Assembly: GCF_036934945.1 (NCBI RefSeq)
Contig: NC_088232.1
Coordinates: forward strand, 25,923,573 to 25,987,572
Source of the DNA: Oncorhynchus masou masou
Taxonomy: Eukaryota > Chordata > Actinopteri > Salmoniformes > Salmonidae
Direction: 5' to 3'
DNA length: 64,000 nt
The position numbers were made by a program, and so were the translations under genes. This document shows, one piece after another, positions 32,645 through 44,723 of the stretch. The notes below the pieces were generated by a model that saw nothing but the letters and a program-made list of their open reading frames with translations, had not been told where the DNA came from and made no database searches. How positions within the stretch are numbered: the first letter of the stretch is position 1; every line of letters starts with the position of its first letter.

Positions 32645-34815
32645 CAGACTCCCTTTTCCCTCTCCTAATTTGTCTTCCTTTACCATTCTCTCCATCTCAC
32701 TCTCTCTCTCATGCTCTCACCATCTCGACGACTCATTGCGAGCTCACAGAACAGTGCTCCGGGCAGCCGAGCGGAAATGGAGGAAAACTCGCCTCCCTGC
32801 GGACCTGGCATCCTTTCACTCCCTCCTCTCTACATTTTCCTCCTCTGTCTCTGCTGCGAAAGCCACTTTCTACCACTCTAAATTCCAAGCATCTGCCTCT
32901 AACCCTAGGAAGCTCTTTGCCACCTTCTCCTCCCTCCTGAATCCTCCTCCCCCTCCCCCCCTCCTCCCTCTCTGCAGATGACTTCGTCAACCATTTTGAA
33001 AAGAAGGTCGACGACATCCGATCCTCGTTTGCTAAGTCAAACGACACCGCTGGTTCTGCTCACACTGCCCTACCCTGTGCTCTGACCTCTTTCTCCCCTC
33101 TCTCTCCAGATGAAATCTCGCTTCTTGTGACGGCCGGCCGCCCAACAACCTGCCCGCTTGACCCTATCCCCTCCTCTCTTCTCCAGACCATTTCCGGAGA
33201 CCTTCTCCCTTACCTCACCTCGCTCATCAACTCATCCCTGACCGCTGGCTACGTCCCTTCCGTCTTCAAGAGAGCGAGAGTTGCACCCCTTCTGAAAAAA
33301 CCTACACTCGACCCCTCCGATGTCAACAACTACAGACCAGTATCCCTTCTTTCTTTTCTCTCCAAAACTCTTGAACGTGCCGTCCTTGGCCAGCTCTCCC
33401 GCTATCTCTCTCAGAATGACCTTCTTGATCCAAATCAGTCAGGTTTCAAGACTAGTCATTCAACTGAGACTGCTCTTCTCTGTATCACGGAGGCGCTCCG
33501 CACTGCTAAAGCTAACTCTCTCTCCTCTGCTCTCATCCTTCTAGACCTATCGGCTGCCTTCGATACTGTGAACCATCAGATCCTCCTCTCCACCCTCTCC
33601 GAGTTGGGCATCTCCGGCGCGGCCCACGCTTGGATTGCGTCCTACCTGACAGGTCGCTCCTACCAGGTGGCGTGGCGAGAATCTGTCTCCTCGCCACGCG
33701 CTCTCACCACTGGGGTCCCCCAGGGCTCTGTTCTAGGCCCTCTCCTATTCTCGCTATACACCAAGTCACTTGGCTCTGTCATAACCTCACATGGTCTCTC
33801 CTATCATTGCTATGCAGACGACACACAATTAATCTTCTCCTTTCCCCCTTCTGATGACCAGGTGGCGAATCGCATCTCTGCATGTCTGGCAGACATATCA
33901 GCGTGGATGACGGATCACCACCTCAAGATGAACCTCGGCAAGACGGAGCTGCTCTTCCTCCCGGGGAAGGACTGCCCGTTCCATGATCTCGCCATCACGG
34001 TTGACAACTCCATTGTGTCCTCCTCCCAGAGCGCTAAGAACCTTGGCGTGATCCTGGACAACACCCTGTCGTTCTCAACTAACATCATGGCGGTGGCCCG
34101 TTCCTGTAGGTTCATGCTCTACAACATCCGCAGAGTACGACCCTGCCTCACACAGGAAGCGGCGCAGGTCCTAATCCAGGCACTTGTCATCTCCCGTCTG
34201 GATTACTGCAACTCGCTGTTGGCTGGGCTCCCTGCCTGTGCCATTAAACCCCTACAACTCATCCAGAACGCCGCAGCCCGTCTGGTGTTCAACCTTCCCA
34301 AGTTCTCTCACGTCACCCCGCTCCTCCGCTCTCTCCACTGGCTTCCAGTTGAAGCTCGCATCCGCTACAAGACCATGGTGCTTGCCTACGGAGCTGTGAG
34401 GGGAACGGCGCCGCAGTACCTCCAGGCTCTGATCAGGCCCTACACCCAAACAAGGGCACTGCGTTCATCCACCTCTGGCCTGCTCGCCTCCCTACCACTG
34501 AGGAAGTACAGTTCCCACTCAGCCCAGTCAAAACTGTTCGCTGCTCTGGCCCCCCAATGGTGGAACAAACTCCCTCACGACGCCAGGATAGCGGAGTCAA
34601 TCACCACCTTCCGGAGACACCTGAAACCCCACCTCTTCAAGGAATACCTAGGATAGGATAAAGTAATCCTTCTCACCCCCCCCCCTCTTAAATGATTTAG
34701 ATGCACTATTGTAAAGTGGCTGTTCCACTGGATGTCAGAAGGTGAATTCACCAATTTGTAAGTCGCTCTGGATAAGAGCGTCTGCTAAATGACTTAAATG
34801 TAAATGTAAATCTCG
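32645..34815 (+). mobile_element. L2-type LINE, 5'-truncated, nearly open RT
   Basis: It begins in the linker upstream of the RT domain (AHRTVLRAAERKWRK) and lacks the endonuclease. It carries a long RT and ends with the L2-type 3' terminus GTAAGTCGCTCTGGATAAGA and GCGTCTGCTAAATGAC, then TGTAAA repeats. Only one frame disruption, in a C-rich tract near 32945-32965, interrupts the ORF, so the copy is young. Confidence 0.9.
32670..34656 (+). pseudogene. L2-type LINE reverse transcriptase (one frameshift)
   Basis: The first part (32670-32981) reads LRAAERKWRKTRLPADLASF and KLFATFSSLLNPPPPP. After a shift in the C tract the second frame opens at about 32970 (DDFVNHFEKKVDDIRSSF) and runs to 34656. 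RT blocks: NNYRPVSLLSFLSKTLERAV, QSGFKTSHSTETALL, LILLDLSAAFDTVNHQILL (first catalytic Asp), TGVPQGSVLGPLLF, CYADDTQLIF (catalytic Asp pair, near 33810), HHLKMNLGKTELLF and the C-terminal DYCNSLLAGLP and LHWLPVEARIRYK. It lacks an endonuclease, so cannot move on its own. Confidence 0.92.
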
Positions 34816-36342
34816 CATTCCATATTTGAAAGTCGAATATGCTACGACTGTATTGTCAGCAATTTGTGATGCTAAGTTGGGAGGCCAAAATAAATCAAAC
34901 ACTTTAGTGAATGAGGGATACAAAATATATTGAAAGCGTGTGGTTCCTGAGTTAATTAAGCAATTAACATCCCATAATGCTTGGTCATGTATAAAAATGC
35001 ACAGTTGCCCATTATTTTGGCTAGCAGACCTTGAAGAAAATGTTACTATGAAAAAGGTGTCTCAAAGGAGCATAGGGATGTTAAAGGGTGTGTGCGTGTG
35101 TCTCTCTCAGTCACCAGAGCGGTGCCTGAGAGAGTATTTTCCACAACCATCAACAAAACAACCATTGATGGAATTTCCTGTGGAATAATGGTGTCGCGTC
35201 CCTCCAATAGTTTCAGACACTTGTAGAATCTATGCCAAAGTGTAGTGGAAAAATGAAGAGAGTGAACAAATGTGAACGATGAAGACCAGTGATAAAGATA
35301 AATCTAGCAACTTGCTGGCGCCGGGGGCCCAGCGTGATGACACAATCACGATGTATGGCATTGGTAGAATGACAGACCATATGTGGGCTATCATAGGGGT
35401 CAAACACCTTATCTGTTTAAATTTCAATGAAGAGACATCCCACAGTAGTCCTAGGGTCACTAATGCCAGGACTGATGAAACTTGAATGGACAAAATTAAT
35501 GTTACTGTGTGAAATAAATTGTCATGTTTTGATTGTTTCAAGAGTTCATGATGATCTATCAATTTTGATATGTTTCAATGTAGTGTAAGTGGTATGGATT
35601 TAATGTTACATAGAAACTGTGTGATTCTGTTCGTCAGACTGCACGTAGTTCAAAGAGGAGCGACACAGGGGTGCGCCCGTATAATTTAGATAAGAGTTGT
35701 GATGATTAGATCCAAGAATCTGTGTGTATTCATGCCTTTGGTTTAATGTTTTCGACCATGCAAAGTGATGTTAATTAGACGATAGGAGATACTGGGAGTT
35801 ATCGCTCTTGGTAGAATAAAAGCTGGGTTTAAACGTTGATCATTGAGACACTGGTAAACTGATATCCTAAAATACACTTGTATGTCATAGTGGTGAATTT
35901 TCTAATATTTTTTTATTGTGAAGATTTCTGGTACGTACCATTTGTTAATTGTATTCTTATTGCGTAACTGTAATACATCTGATTAAATTGAAATGGATAC
36001 GAACCGTAGTCCTCACATTTCTGAGTAATATTCTTTGAATTATTATTTGGTGAACTGTCTAATGGTAAATGTTATTCACAATATACATAGCATATATGCT
36101 CGGTCTCTAACTGTGCATCTCTGAGCTACGGTTAACTCAATCATTAAATGCTAGGACATTGATTGCAAGATATTAGCTTTTTGTTCCATAGCCATTTAAT
36201 AATTGCATAACGATAAACCTAGACACTTGCATCTTATAGTATTCCGAGTGGTGAAGCAAGGCTCACAAGCTTGGCTATACCCACTGGATACAATTATGGG
36301 CCTTCCAATTATAACGGAGTCAGATAATAGACTCCCAATCAT
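34816..36342. other. no gene seen; possible unclassified LTR-like part
   Basis: Positions 35640-36030 carry an AATAAAAGCTGGG signal near 35816, followed by a region that could be the end of an LTR, but I could not define borders. Otherwise only AT-rich spacer. Confidence 0.35.
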
Positions 36343-37890
36343 GTTTTAGAACATCTACTCATTCAAGGGTTTTTCTTTATTTGGACTATTTTCTACATTG
36401 TAAAATCATAGTGAAGACATAAAAACTATGAAATAACACATATGGAATCACATAGTAATCAAAGAAGTGTTAAACAAATCAAAATATATGTTACATTTGA
36501 GATTCTTCAAACAGCCACCCTTTGCTTTGATGACAGCTTTGCACACTCTTGGCATTCCCCCAACCAGCTTCACGAGGTAGTCACCTGGAATGCATTTTAA
36601 TTAACAGTTGTGCCTTGTTAAAAGTTCATTTGAAGAATTTATTTCCTGCTGAATGCGTTTCAGCCAATCAGTTGTGTTGTGACAGGGTAAGGGGTATACA
36701 GAAAATAGCCTTATTTGGTAAAAGACCAAGTCCATATTATGGCAAGAACAGCTCAAATAAGCAAAGATAAATGACAGACTATCATTACTTTAAGACATGA
36801 AAGACAGTCAATAAGGAAAAATACAAGAACTTTGAAGATTTCATAAAGTGCAGACGGAAAAACCATCAAGCGCTATGATGAAACTGGCTCTCATGAGGAT
36901 AGCCACAAGAAAGGAAGACCAAGAGTTACCTCTTCTGCAGAGGATACGTTTATTAGAGTTACCAGCCTCAGAAATGTAGCCCAAATAAATGCTTCACAGA
37001 TTTCAAGTAACAGACATCTCAACATCAACTGTTCAGCGGAGACTGTGTGAATCAGGCCTTCATGGTAGAATTGCTGCAAAGAAAACACCACCAAAGTACA
37101 CCAATAATAAGAAGAGATTGCTTGGGCCAAGAAACATGAGCAATGGACATTAGACCGGTGGAAATCTGCCCTTCCGTCTGGAGTCCAAATTTGAGATTTA
37201 AGGTTCCAACCGCCATGTCTTTGTGCAATGCGTGTGGTGAACGGATGATCTTTGCAAGTGTATTTCCCACCATAAAGCTTGGAGGAGGAGGTGTTATGGT
37301 GTGTGGGTGCTTTGCTGGTGACACTGTCTGTGATTTATTTAGAATTCAAGGCACACTTAACCAACATGGTACCACAGCATTCTGCAGCGATATGCCAACC
37401 CATCTGGTTTGGTTTAGTGGGACACTATAATTTGTTTTTCAACAGGACAATGATCCAACACACCTCCAGGCTGTGTATGGGTGAATTTACCAAGAATAGT
37501 GATGGAGTGCTGCATCAGATGACCTGGCCTCCACAATTCCCCGACCTCAACCAAATTGAGATGGTTTGGGATAAGTCGAACCGCAGATTGAAGGAAAAGC
37601 AGTCAACAAGTGCTCAGCATATGTGTGAACTCCTTTAAGACTGTTGGAAAAGCATTCCAGGTGAAGCTGGTTGAGAGAAGGCCAATAGTGTGCAAAGCTG
37701 TCATGAAAGCAAAGGGTGTCTACTTTGAAGCATCTCAAATATAAAATATATTTTGATTTGTTTAACACTTTTTTGGTTACTACATTATTTCATAGTTTTG
37801 CTGTCTTCACAATTATTCTACCATGTAGAAAAAAGTACAAATTGAGAAAAATCTCATTTACAAGTGTTCTAAAACTTTTGACCGGTAGTG
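36343..37890 (+). mobile_element. Tc1-like transposon relic
   Basis: The left end keeps the inner part of the terminal repeat (TTTTAGAACATCTACTCATTC); the right end is complete (AAAACTTTTGACCGGTAGTG, then TA). The inside carries a decayed plus-strand transposase. The same family as 61074-62662. Confidence 0.88.
36739..37638 (+). pseudogene. Tc1-like transposase pseudogene
   Basis: Fragments in order: MARTAQISKD (start, near 36739), KGRPRVTSSAEDTFIRVTSL near 36920, RRWKSALPSGV near 37160 where the first catalytic block has lost its Asp, VLWCVGALLVTLSVIYLEF near 37300, and TWPPQFPDLNQIEMVWDK near 37530-37580. At least four shifts and several stops. Dead. Confidence 0.82.
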
Positions 37891-37892
37891 TA

Positions 37893-38969
37893 CCTCATAT
37901 TAGGGTCATAGACCCTCTAGACTAATTCTAAGGTATTCTTCAGATAAAGTGAATTTTCACTATTCTACAAAAGCACATTGAAGCTGTTCTGGCAGCTTGT
38001 TGTGTCCCAATGCCCTATTAAGACACTATGTTGGTGTTTCCTTTATTTTGGCTACCTATAGCTACCGTTACCTATAACTGAATGTAGACCCATATTGTAT
38101 TTCATGTGCACCACTTCCCCCTCTTCTGCAGCCATACCTGGGGAAAAGCATGGTGGGAAAAAAGTAGCAGTAACAAGAAAGGAACGACACTGAGTAACAC
38201 AAGACTACACAGTTTCAGTGTGTTTGTGTTTGCATATTACGTGTGTGTGCCTGTACGACTGTGTGTGTGTCTGCGTGTGAGTGTGTTCAGGAGTGCGTAC
38301 GTGCATGTTTGCCTCTCCACTCAGGCCTTTTAATTGGAGAGGAACATGAAACCATCGCTGCATATAATGAGATGCATATTAATAAACTGGGTGAAGCAGC
38401 TCATGACACTATGAAATCAATGAGCTACCGATCTGATTTCCCCTGGTTCTTTAGACATGTTGTTTACTGGTCACTGAATCACAGGTTGTCATCCAGAACA
38501 ATTGAACCTGTACCCTTCCCCCTGCCTGTGTTTCACAGAGAAGAAAATGCTCCCATCTGTTGTGCACTGTGCTACTGTAGCAGCTGCTGTAGACAGGCCA
38601 CTGGCTAGACAACCTGGGTTTGCTTGTTTAATGCAGCTGAACTTTAGATAATTTCCTCTAGCAGCACTATACTGTTTATGGGCTTGCTGGGAGCTGATGA
38701 AGAGTGGTGTGATGTGTGTGTCAAACTAAATCATCAAATCATATGTTATTTTATTTGCTTCCTAAAAAAAAGATTAGACTAACAGTTGATGATTGATTTG
38801 ATGATTACTTAGGTCCTTTTCCAACAATACAGAGTTGTGTATAAAAATATAAACATAAAAGTATTAAATATAACTAGTGACACGAGGAATAAATATACAT
38901 GTGTGTGTGTGTGTGTGTGTGTGCGTGTCTCTCTTTGTGCATGCCTGTATGTGTGTGTGAGTGTTCATA
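37893..38969. other. no gene seen; (TG)n tracts
   Basis: TG-rich stretches at 38228-38300 and a clean (TG)n at 38900-38928. An open frame 38243-38608 includes the TG tract and has no domain. Confidence 0.5.
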
Positions 38970-39168
38970 GCGGCAGGTATCCTAGTGGTTAGAGCGTTGG
39001 ACTAGTAACCGAAAGGTTGCAAAATCAAATCCCCGAGCTGACAAGTTAAAAGTCTGTTGCTCTGCCCCTGAACAAGAGAGTTAACCCACTGTTCCAAGGC
39101 CATCATTGAAAATAGGAATTTGTTCTTAACTGACTTGCCTAGTTAAATAAAGGTAAAAAATAAAAGTG
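38970..39168 (+). mobile_element. HpaI-type SINE
   Basis: The head GCGGCAGGTATCCTAGTGG, the B-box region GGTTGCAAAATCAAATCCC, the body GAGCTGACAAGTTAAAAGTC and the tail TAGTTAAATAAAGGTAAAA are complete. Confidence 0.92.
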
Positions 39169-40011
39169 TGTGAGTGCTTGGGTATGTTTAGCTGTTGTGT
39201 GGTCCAAGGCATCCTGCAGTAGACGAGAGTCAGTTGAAATACCGGAGGCACAAGCAACTAGTGGGCCAACATACTAAGCAGCCAAGAGCCATGGAGAGAG
39301 CAGGGGGAGCAGGCTGCCTAGTGATCCATATATACACTGAACAAAAATATAAACACATTCAACAATTTCAAAGATTTTACTGGCCTACAGTATTCAGAAA
39401 CCTTCCCTTTCTACACATTTTGTTACGTTAAAGCCTTATTCTAAAATGTATCAAATAAAAAACATCCTCATCAATCTACACGCAATAACCCATAATGACA
39501 GAGCAAAAACAGGTTTTTAGAAATGTTTGCCAATTCATTTTTAAGTATTCAGACCCTTTGCTATGAGACTTGAAATTGAGCTCAGGTGCATCCAGTTTCC
39601 ATTGATCATCCACCTGTCGTAAATTAAATTAATTGGACATGATTTGGAAATGCACACAGCTGTAATATAAAAACATAAATAATAATAATTTAATTCACCT
39701 TTATTTAACCAGGCAGGCCAGTTGAGACCAAGTTCTCATTTACAACTGAGACCTGGCCAAGATAAAGCAAAGCAGTGCGACACAAACAACAACAAGGAGT
39801 TACACATGGAATAAACAAGCATACGGTCAATAACACAATGAAAACCTGTATACAGTGTGTGCAAATGAGGTAAGATAAGGGAGGTAAGGCAATAAATAGG
39901 CCACAGTGGCAAAATAATTACAATTTAGCAATTAAACACTGGAGTGATACATGTGCAGAAGATGAATGTGCAAGTAGAGATACTGGAGTGCAAAGGAGCA
40001 TAATATATATA

Positions 40012-40436
40012 CACTGCCTTGCGAAAGTATTCGGCCCCCTTGAACTTTGCGACCTTTTGCCACATTTCAGCTCTCCATCCAACCTCACTGAGCTCGAGCT
40101 GTTTTGCAAGGAGGAATGGGAAAAAATTTCAGTCTCTCGATGTGCAAAACTGATAGAGACATACCCCAAGCGACTTACAGCTGTAATCGCAGCAAAAGGT
40201 GACGCTACAACGTATTAACTTAAGGGGGCTGAATAATTTTGCACGCCCAATTTTTCAGTTTTTGATTTGTTAAAAAAATTGAAATATCCAATAAATGTCG
40301 TTCCACTTCATGATTGTGTCCCGCTTGTTGTTGATTCTTCACAAAAAAATACAGTTTTATATCTTTATGTTTGAAGCCTGAAATGTGGCAAAAGGTCGCA
40401 AAGTTCAAGGGGGCCGAATACATTCGCAAGGCACTG
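40012..40436. mobile_element. Tc1-type MITE, innermost of the stack
   Basis: TA-flanked (40010-40011, 40437-40438). The inverted repeats are about 58 bases: CACTGCCTTGCGAAAGTATT then CGGCCCCCTTGAACTTTGCG, mirrored by CGCAAAGTTCAAGGGGGCCG and AATACATTCGCAAGGCACTG. The inside keeps only a transposase C-terminal trace (ELFCKEEWEKISVSRCAKLI). Arm similarity is very high, so it is young. Confidence 0.92.
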
Positions 40437-40468
40437 TATATATATGGGGATTGAGGAAGTTGGATGGG

Positions 40469-42203
40469 CTATTTACAGATGCATCTGACTCTGTCTGAGA
40501 AGTAGTTGGTGAACAAGGCGAGGCAGTCATTTGAGAAACCAAGCCTGTTGAGTCTGCCGATAAGAATGTGGTGATTGACAGAGTCGAAAGCCTTGGCAAG
40601 GTCGATGAATAAAGATGCACAGTATTGTCTCTTATCGATGTTATGATATCTTTTAGGACCTTGAGCGTGGCTGAGGTGCACCCATGACCAGTTCGGAAAC
40701 CAGATTGCATAGCGTTGAAGGTACGGTGGGATTCGAAATGATCAGTGATCTGTTTGTTAACTTTCGGATAAATATAGGTCTGTAACAGTTTGGGTCTAGA
40801 GTGTCTCCGCATTTGAAGAGGGGGATGACCGCGGCAGCTTTCCAATCTTTGGGAATCTCAGACGATACGAAAGAGAGGTTGAACAGGCTAGTAATAGGGG
40901 TTGCAACAATTGCGCCGGATAATTTTAGAAAGAGAGTGTCCAGATTGTCTAGCCCGACTGACTTGTAGGGGTCCAGATTTGGCGGCTCTTTCAGAACATC
41001 GGCTATCTGGTGAAGGAGAAATGGGGGTGGCATGTGCGAGTTGCTGTGGGGGGTGCAGGGCTGTTGACCAGGGTAGGGGTAGCCAGGTGGAAAGCATGGC
41101 CAGCCGTAGAAAAATGCTTGTTGAAATTCTCAATTATTGTGGCTTTATCGGTGGTGACAGTGTTTCCTAGCCTCCGTGCAGTGGGCAGCTGGGAGGAGGT
41201 GCTTTTATTCTCCATGGACTTTACAGTGTTTGGAGTTTGTGCTACAGGATGCAAAGATCTGTTTGAAAAAGCTAGCCTTTGCTTTCCTAACTGCCTGTGT
41301 ATATATATATTTGCAGTATGCGTGTTGGTCAAGGGCAGTCAGGTCTGGAGTGAACAAAGGGCAATATCTTTTCCTGGTTCTACATTTTTTGAACGGGGCA
41401 CGCTTATTTAAGATGGTGAGGAAAGCACTTTGAAAGAATAACCAGGCATCCTCTACTGACGGAATGATGTCACTATCCTTCCAGGATACCCGGGCGAGGT
41501 CGATTAGAAAGGCCTGCTCGCTGAAGTGATTTAGGGAGCGTTCGACAGTGATGAGGGGTGGTCGTTTGACCACAGACCCATTACGGATGGGGCAGTGAGG
41601 CAGTGATCACCGAGATCCTGGTTGAAGACAGCAGAGGTGTATTTGGAGGGCAGGTTGGTTAGGATGATATCTATGAGCGTGCCCATGTTTACGGATTTGG
41701 GGTTGTACCTGGTAGGTTCATTGATCATTTGTGTGAGATTGAGGGCATCCAGCTTAGATTGTAGGACGGCCGGGGTGTTAAGCATGTCCCAGTTTAGGTC
41801 AACTAACAGTACGAGCTCTGACGATAGATGGGGGTCCAATCCATTCACATATGGTGTCCAGGGCACAGTTGGGGGCAGAAGGTGGTCTATAGCAAGTGGC
41901 AATGGTGAGAGTCTTGTTCCTGGAAAGGTGGATTTTTAAAAGTAGAAGCTCAAATTGTTTGGGCACAGACCTGGATAGTATGACAGAACTCTGCAGGCTA
42001 TTTCTGCAGTAGATTGCAATTCCGCCTCCTTTGGCAGTTCTATCTCGTCGGAAAATGTCATAGTTAGGAATGGAAATTTCAGGGTTTTTGGTGGTCTTCC
42101 TAAGCCAGGATTCAGACATGGCTAGAACATCCGGGTTGGCAGAGTGTGCTAAAGCAGTGAATAAAACAAACTTAGGGAGGAGGCTTCTAATGTTAACATG
42201 CAT
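40469..42203 (-). pseudogene. LINE ORF2 pseudogene (endonuclease and partial RT)
   Basis: On minus from 42203: MHVNIRSLLPKFVLFTALAH and RDRTAKGGGIAIYCR (endonuclease), VLLVDLNWDMLNTPAVLQSK near 41810 (endonuclease core), YNPKSVNMGTLIDIILTN, a linker (KKCRTRKRYCPLFTPDLTAL), KDWKAAAVIPLFKCGD near 40880, MQSGFRTGHG, and LFIDLAKAFDSVNHHILIGR near 40600 with the first RT Asp. It ends LFTNYFSDRVRC where the deletion starts. Several shifts. Dead. Confidence 0.88.
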
Positions 42204-44723
42204 GAAACCAAGGCTTTTACGGTTACAGAAGTCAACAAAGGAGAGCGCCTAGGGAATGGGAGTGGAGCTAGGCACTGTAGGGCCTGGATTAACCTCTACA
42301 TCACCAAAAGGTACAGAGGAGGAATAGGATAAGGGTACGGCTAAAGGTTATAAGAACTGGTCGTCCAGTGCATTCGGAACAGAGAGTAAAAGGAGAAGGT
42401 TACTGGGCAAGGAAGAATAGATTCAAGGCGTAATGTACAGACAAAGGTATGGTAGGATGTGAATACAGTGAAGGTAAATCTAGGCATTGAGTGACAATGA
42501 GAGAGGTATTGTCTCTAGAGACACCATTTAAACCAGGTGAGGTCACCGCATGTGTGGGAGGTGGAACAAAAGTGTTAGCTGAGGCATATTGAACAGGGCT
42601 CGAGGCTCTACAGTGAAATAAGACAATAATCACTAACCAAAACAGCAATGGACAAGACGTATTGACATTAGGGAGAGGCATGCGTAGCTGAGTGATCAAA
42701 GGGTCTAGTGAGTAGCTAGGCAGGCTGGAGACACAGCGATTCAGACAGCTAGCGGGCCGGGGATAGCAGGCTAGCAGAAGGGCCTTAGGGGGATTTGTAG
42801 CCCCCTCGGGGGGTTACGTCGACAGACCAGACGTGATAGATTGACAGGACTCCGTGTAGTAAAAGGGTCCAGGCCAATTGGCAAAATAGGTATTGTAGCC
42901 CAAGAAAATTGGCTGATGGACTTCTTCAGCTAACAGTCCGATATGCTCTAGACAGCTAGCGGGCCATGGCTAGCAGGCTATCAGATGGGCATTCAGGGGA
43001 TGTCGCGAAGGAGAAGCCTGTTGAAAACCCCCTCGGCGGATTACGTCGGTAGACCAGCCATGAAGGATCGACGATGCTTCGTATCAGCAGTAAAAGGGGT
43101 CGAGGTCAATTTGCAAAATAGGTATTGTAGCCCAAGGAGTGGCTGATGGACCTCTCCAGCTAGCCGGGAGATGGGCCTAGCATAGGCTAACTCCAGGCTA
43201 ATTGGTGCATGCTTTGGGACAGAGACGTTAGCCAGGAGTAGCCACTTGGATAGCAGCTAGCTAGCTGCGATGATCCAGGTAAAAAGGTTCAGAGCTTGCG
43301 GTAGGAATCCGGAGATGTGAGGTAAAAGAGTCCAGTACGCTCTGGGATGAATCGTGCTGTTCATACTGGCAGGAGTTGTCCGGGCTAAAGGTTAGCTGAT
43401 GACCGCTAGCAGTGGCTAGCTTCTGTTGGGGGTTCCGGTTCTAAAGTAAAGAAAATAGCAGAAGACAAAGATGCCTGACTGCCATGCAATCTTGTATTTG
43501 CAATATAAGGTCCCACAGTTGACAGTGCATGTCAAGAGCAAAAACCAAGCCATGAGGTCGAAGGAGGAAACCTGGCATCATCCCTACGGTGAAGCATGGG
43601 GGTTGAAGTATCATCCTGTGGGGATGTTTTTCAGTGGCAGGTACTGGGAGACTAGTCAGGATTGAGCCAAAGACGAACGGAACAAAGTACAGAGAGATCC
43701 TTGATCAAAACCTGCTACAGAGCACTCAGGACCTCAGACTGGGGCGAAGGTTTTACCATCCAACAGGACAACGACCTGAAGCACACAGCCAAGGCAACGC
43801 AAAAGTGTTTTCGGGACAAGTCTCTGAATGTCCTTGAGTGGCCCAGCCAGAGCCCGGACTTGAACCCAATTTAAAATAGCTGTGCAGTGACACTCCCCAT
43901 CCACCTTGACAGAGATTGAGAGGATCTGCTGAGAAGAATGGGAGAAACTCCCCAAATGCCAAGCTTGTAGAGTAATTCCCAAGATGAATCAAGGCTGTAA
44001 TTGCTGCCAAAGGTGTTTCAACAAATTACTGAGCAAAGGGTCTGAATACTTACTATATGTAAATGTGATATTTCCGGGGTTATGTATTTATAAATTTGCT
44101 AAAATTATTAAAAAACCTATTTTGCTTTGTCATTATTGGGTATTGTGTGTAGATTGATGAGGGAAAATAAGGCTGTAATGTAACAAAATGTGGAAAAAAG
44201 TGAAGGGGTCTGAATACTTTCCGAATGCACTGTATAAGGAAATCAATTGAAATTAACAAATATGACTCTAATCACTAGATTTCACTTGGGAATACAGATA
44301 TGCATCTGTCGGTCACAGATACCTTAAAAAAAAGGTAGAGGCGAGGATCAGAAAACCAGTCAGTATCTGGTGTGACCACCATTTGTCGCATTCAGCACAA
44401 CACATCTCCTTTGCATAGAGTTGATTAGGCTGTTGTTTGTCAGCATGCCAATGGATTTGTGTTTTGTGACAAAACTTCACATTTTAGAGTGGCCTTTTAT
44501 TGTCCCCAGCACAAGGAACACCTATGTAATTAGCATGCTGTTTAATCAGCTTCTTGATATGCCACACTTCTCAGGTGGGTGGACTATCTTTGCAAAGTAA
44601 AAATGCTCACTAACACGGATGTAAACAAATTTGTGCGCAAAAGTCTGGGGATATTCTATTTCAGCTCATGAAACATGGGACCAACTCTTTACATGTTGCA
44701 TTTATACTTTTGTTCAGTGTATA

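Larger units (their letters stand above)
39671..43501 (-). mobile_element. RSg-1-type LINE, minus strand, with 5' region and internal deletion
   Basis: The 3' tail lies at 39680-40010 (T-rich, then TTCACCTTTATTTAACCAGG). ORF2 pieces run 40469-42203. A long 5' non-coding or ORF1-like region reaches about 43500. AATATAA at 39664-39670 and 43502-43508 is a likely 7-base target duplication. The ORF2 part from the YADD block to the C-terminus (about 1 kb) is missing between about 40010 and 40470. A 425-base MITE sits at 40012-40436. This is the only copy here that seems to keep the LINE 5' end. Confidence 0.85.
39388..44232 (+). mobile_element. second-level Tc1-like element, itself split by a LINE
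   Basis: TA at 39386-39387 and 44233-44234 flank CAGTATTCAGAAACCTTCCC (left) and GAATACTTTCCGAATGCACTG (right), the family of 3364-4733. Left arm 39388-39670; right arm 43502-44232 with transposase remnants KPGIIPTVKHG-like, LGRRF, and WPSQSPDLNPI near 43840-43874. The central helix-turn-helix and first catalytic region are deleted (jump at GAGGTCGAAGGAGGAAACC). A LINE sits between the arms. Confidence 0.87.
39335..44719. mobile_element. outermost Tc1-like element of a nested stack
   Basis: The left end CACTGAACAAAAATATAAAC is preceded by TA at 39333-39334; the right end TTATACTTTTGTTCAGTG is followed by TA at 44720-44721. The left arm is only about 50 bases (to 39385) before another Tc1-like element interrupts it. 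The right arm (44235-44719) has AACATGGGACCAACTCTTTA and the part matching 5720-5790 in inverse orientation. The transposase is deleted apart from this flank. Confidence 0.85.
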
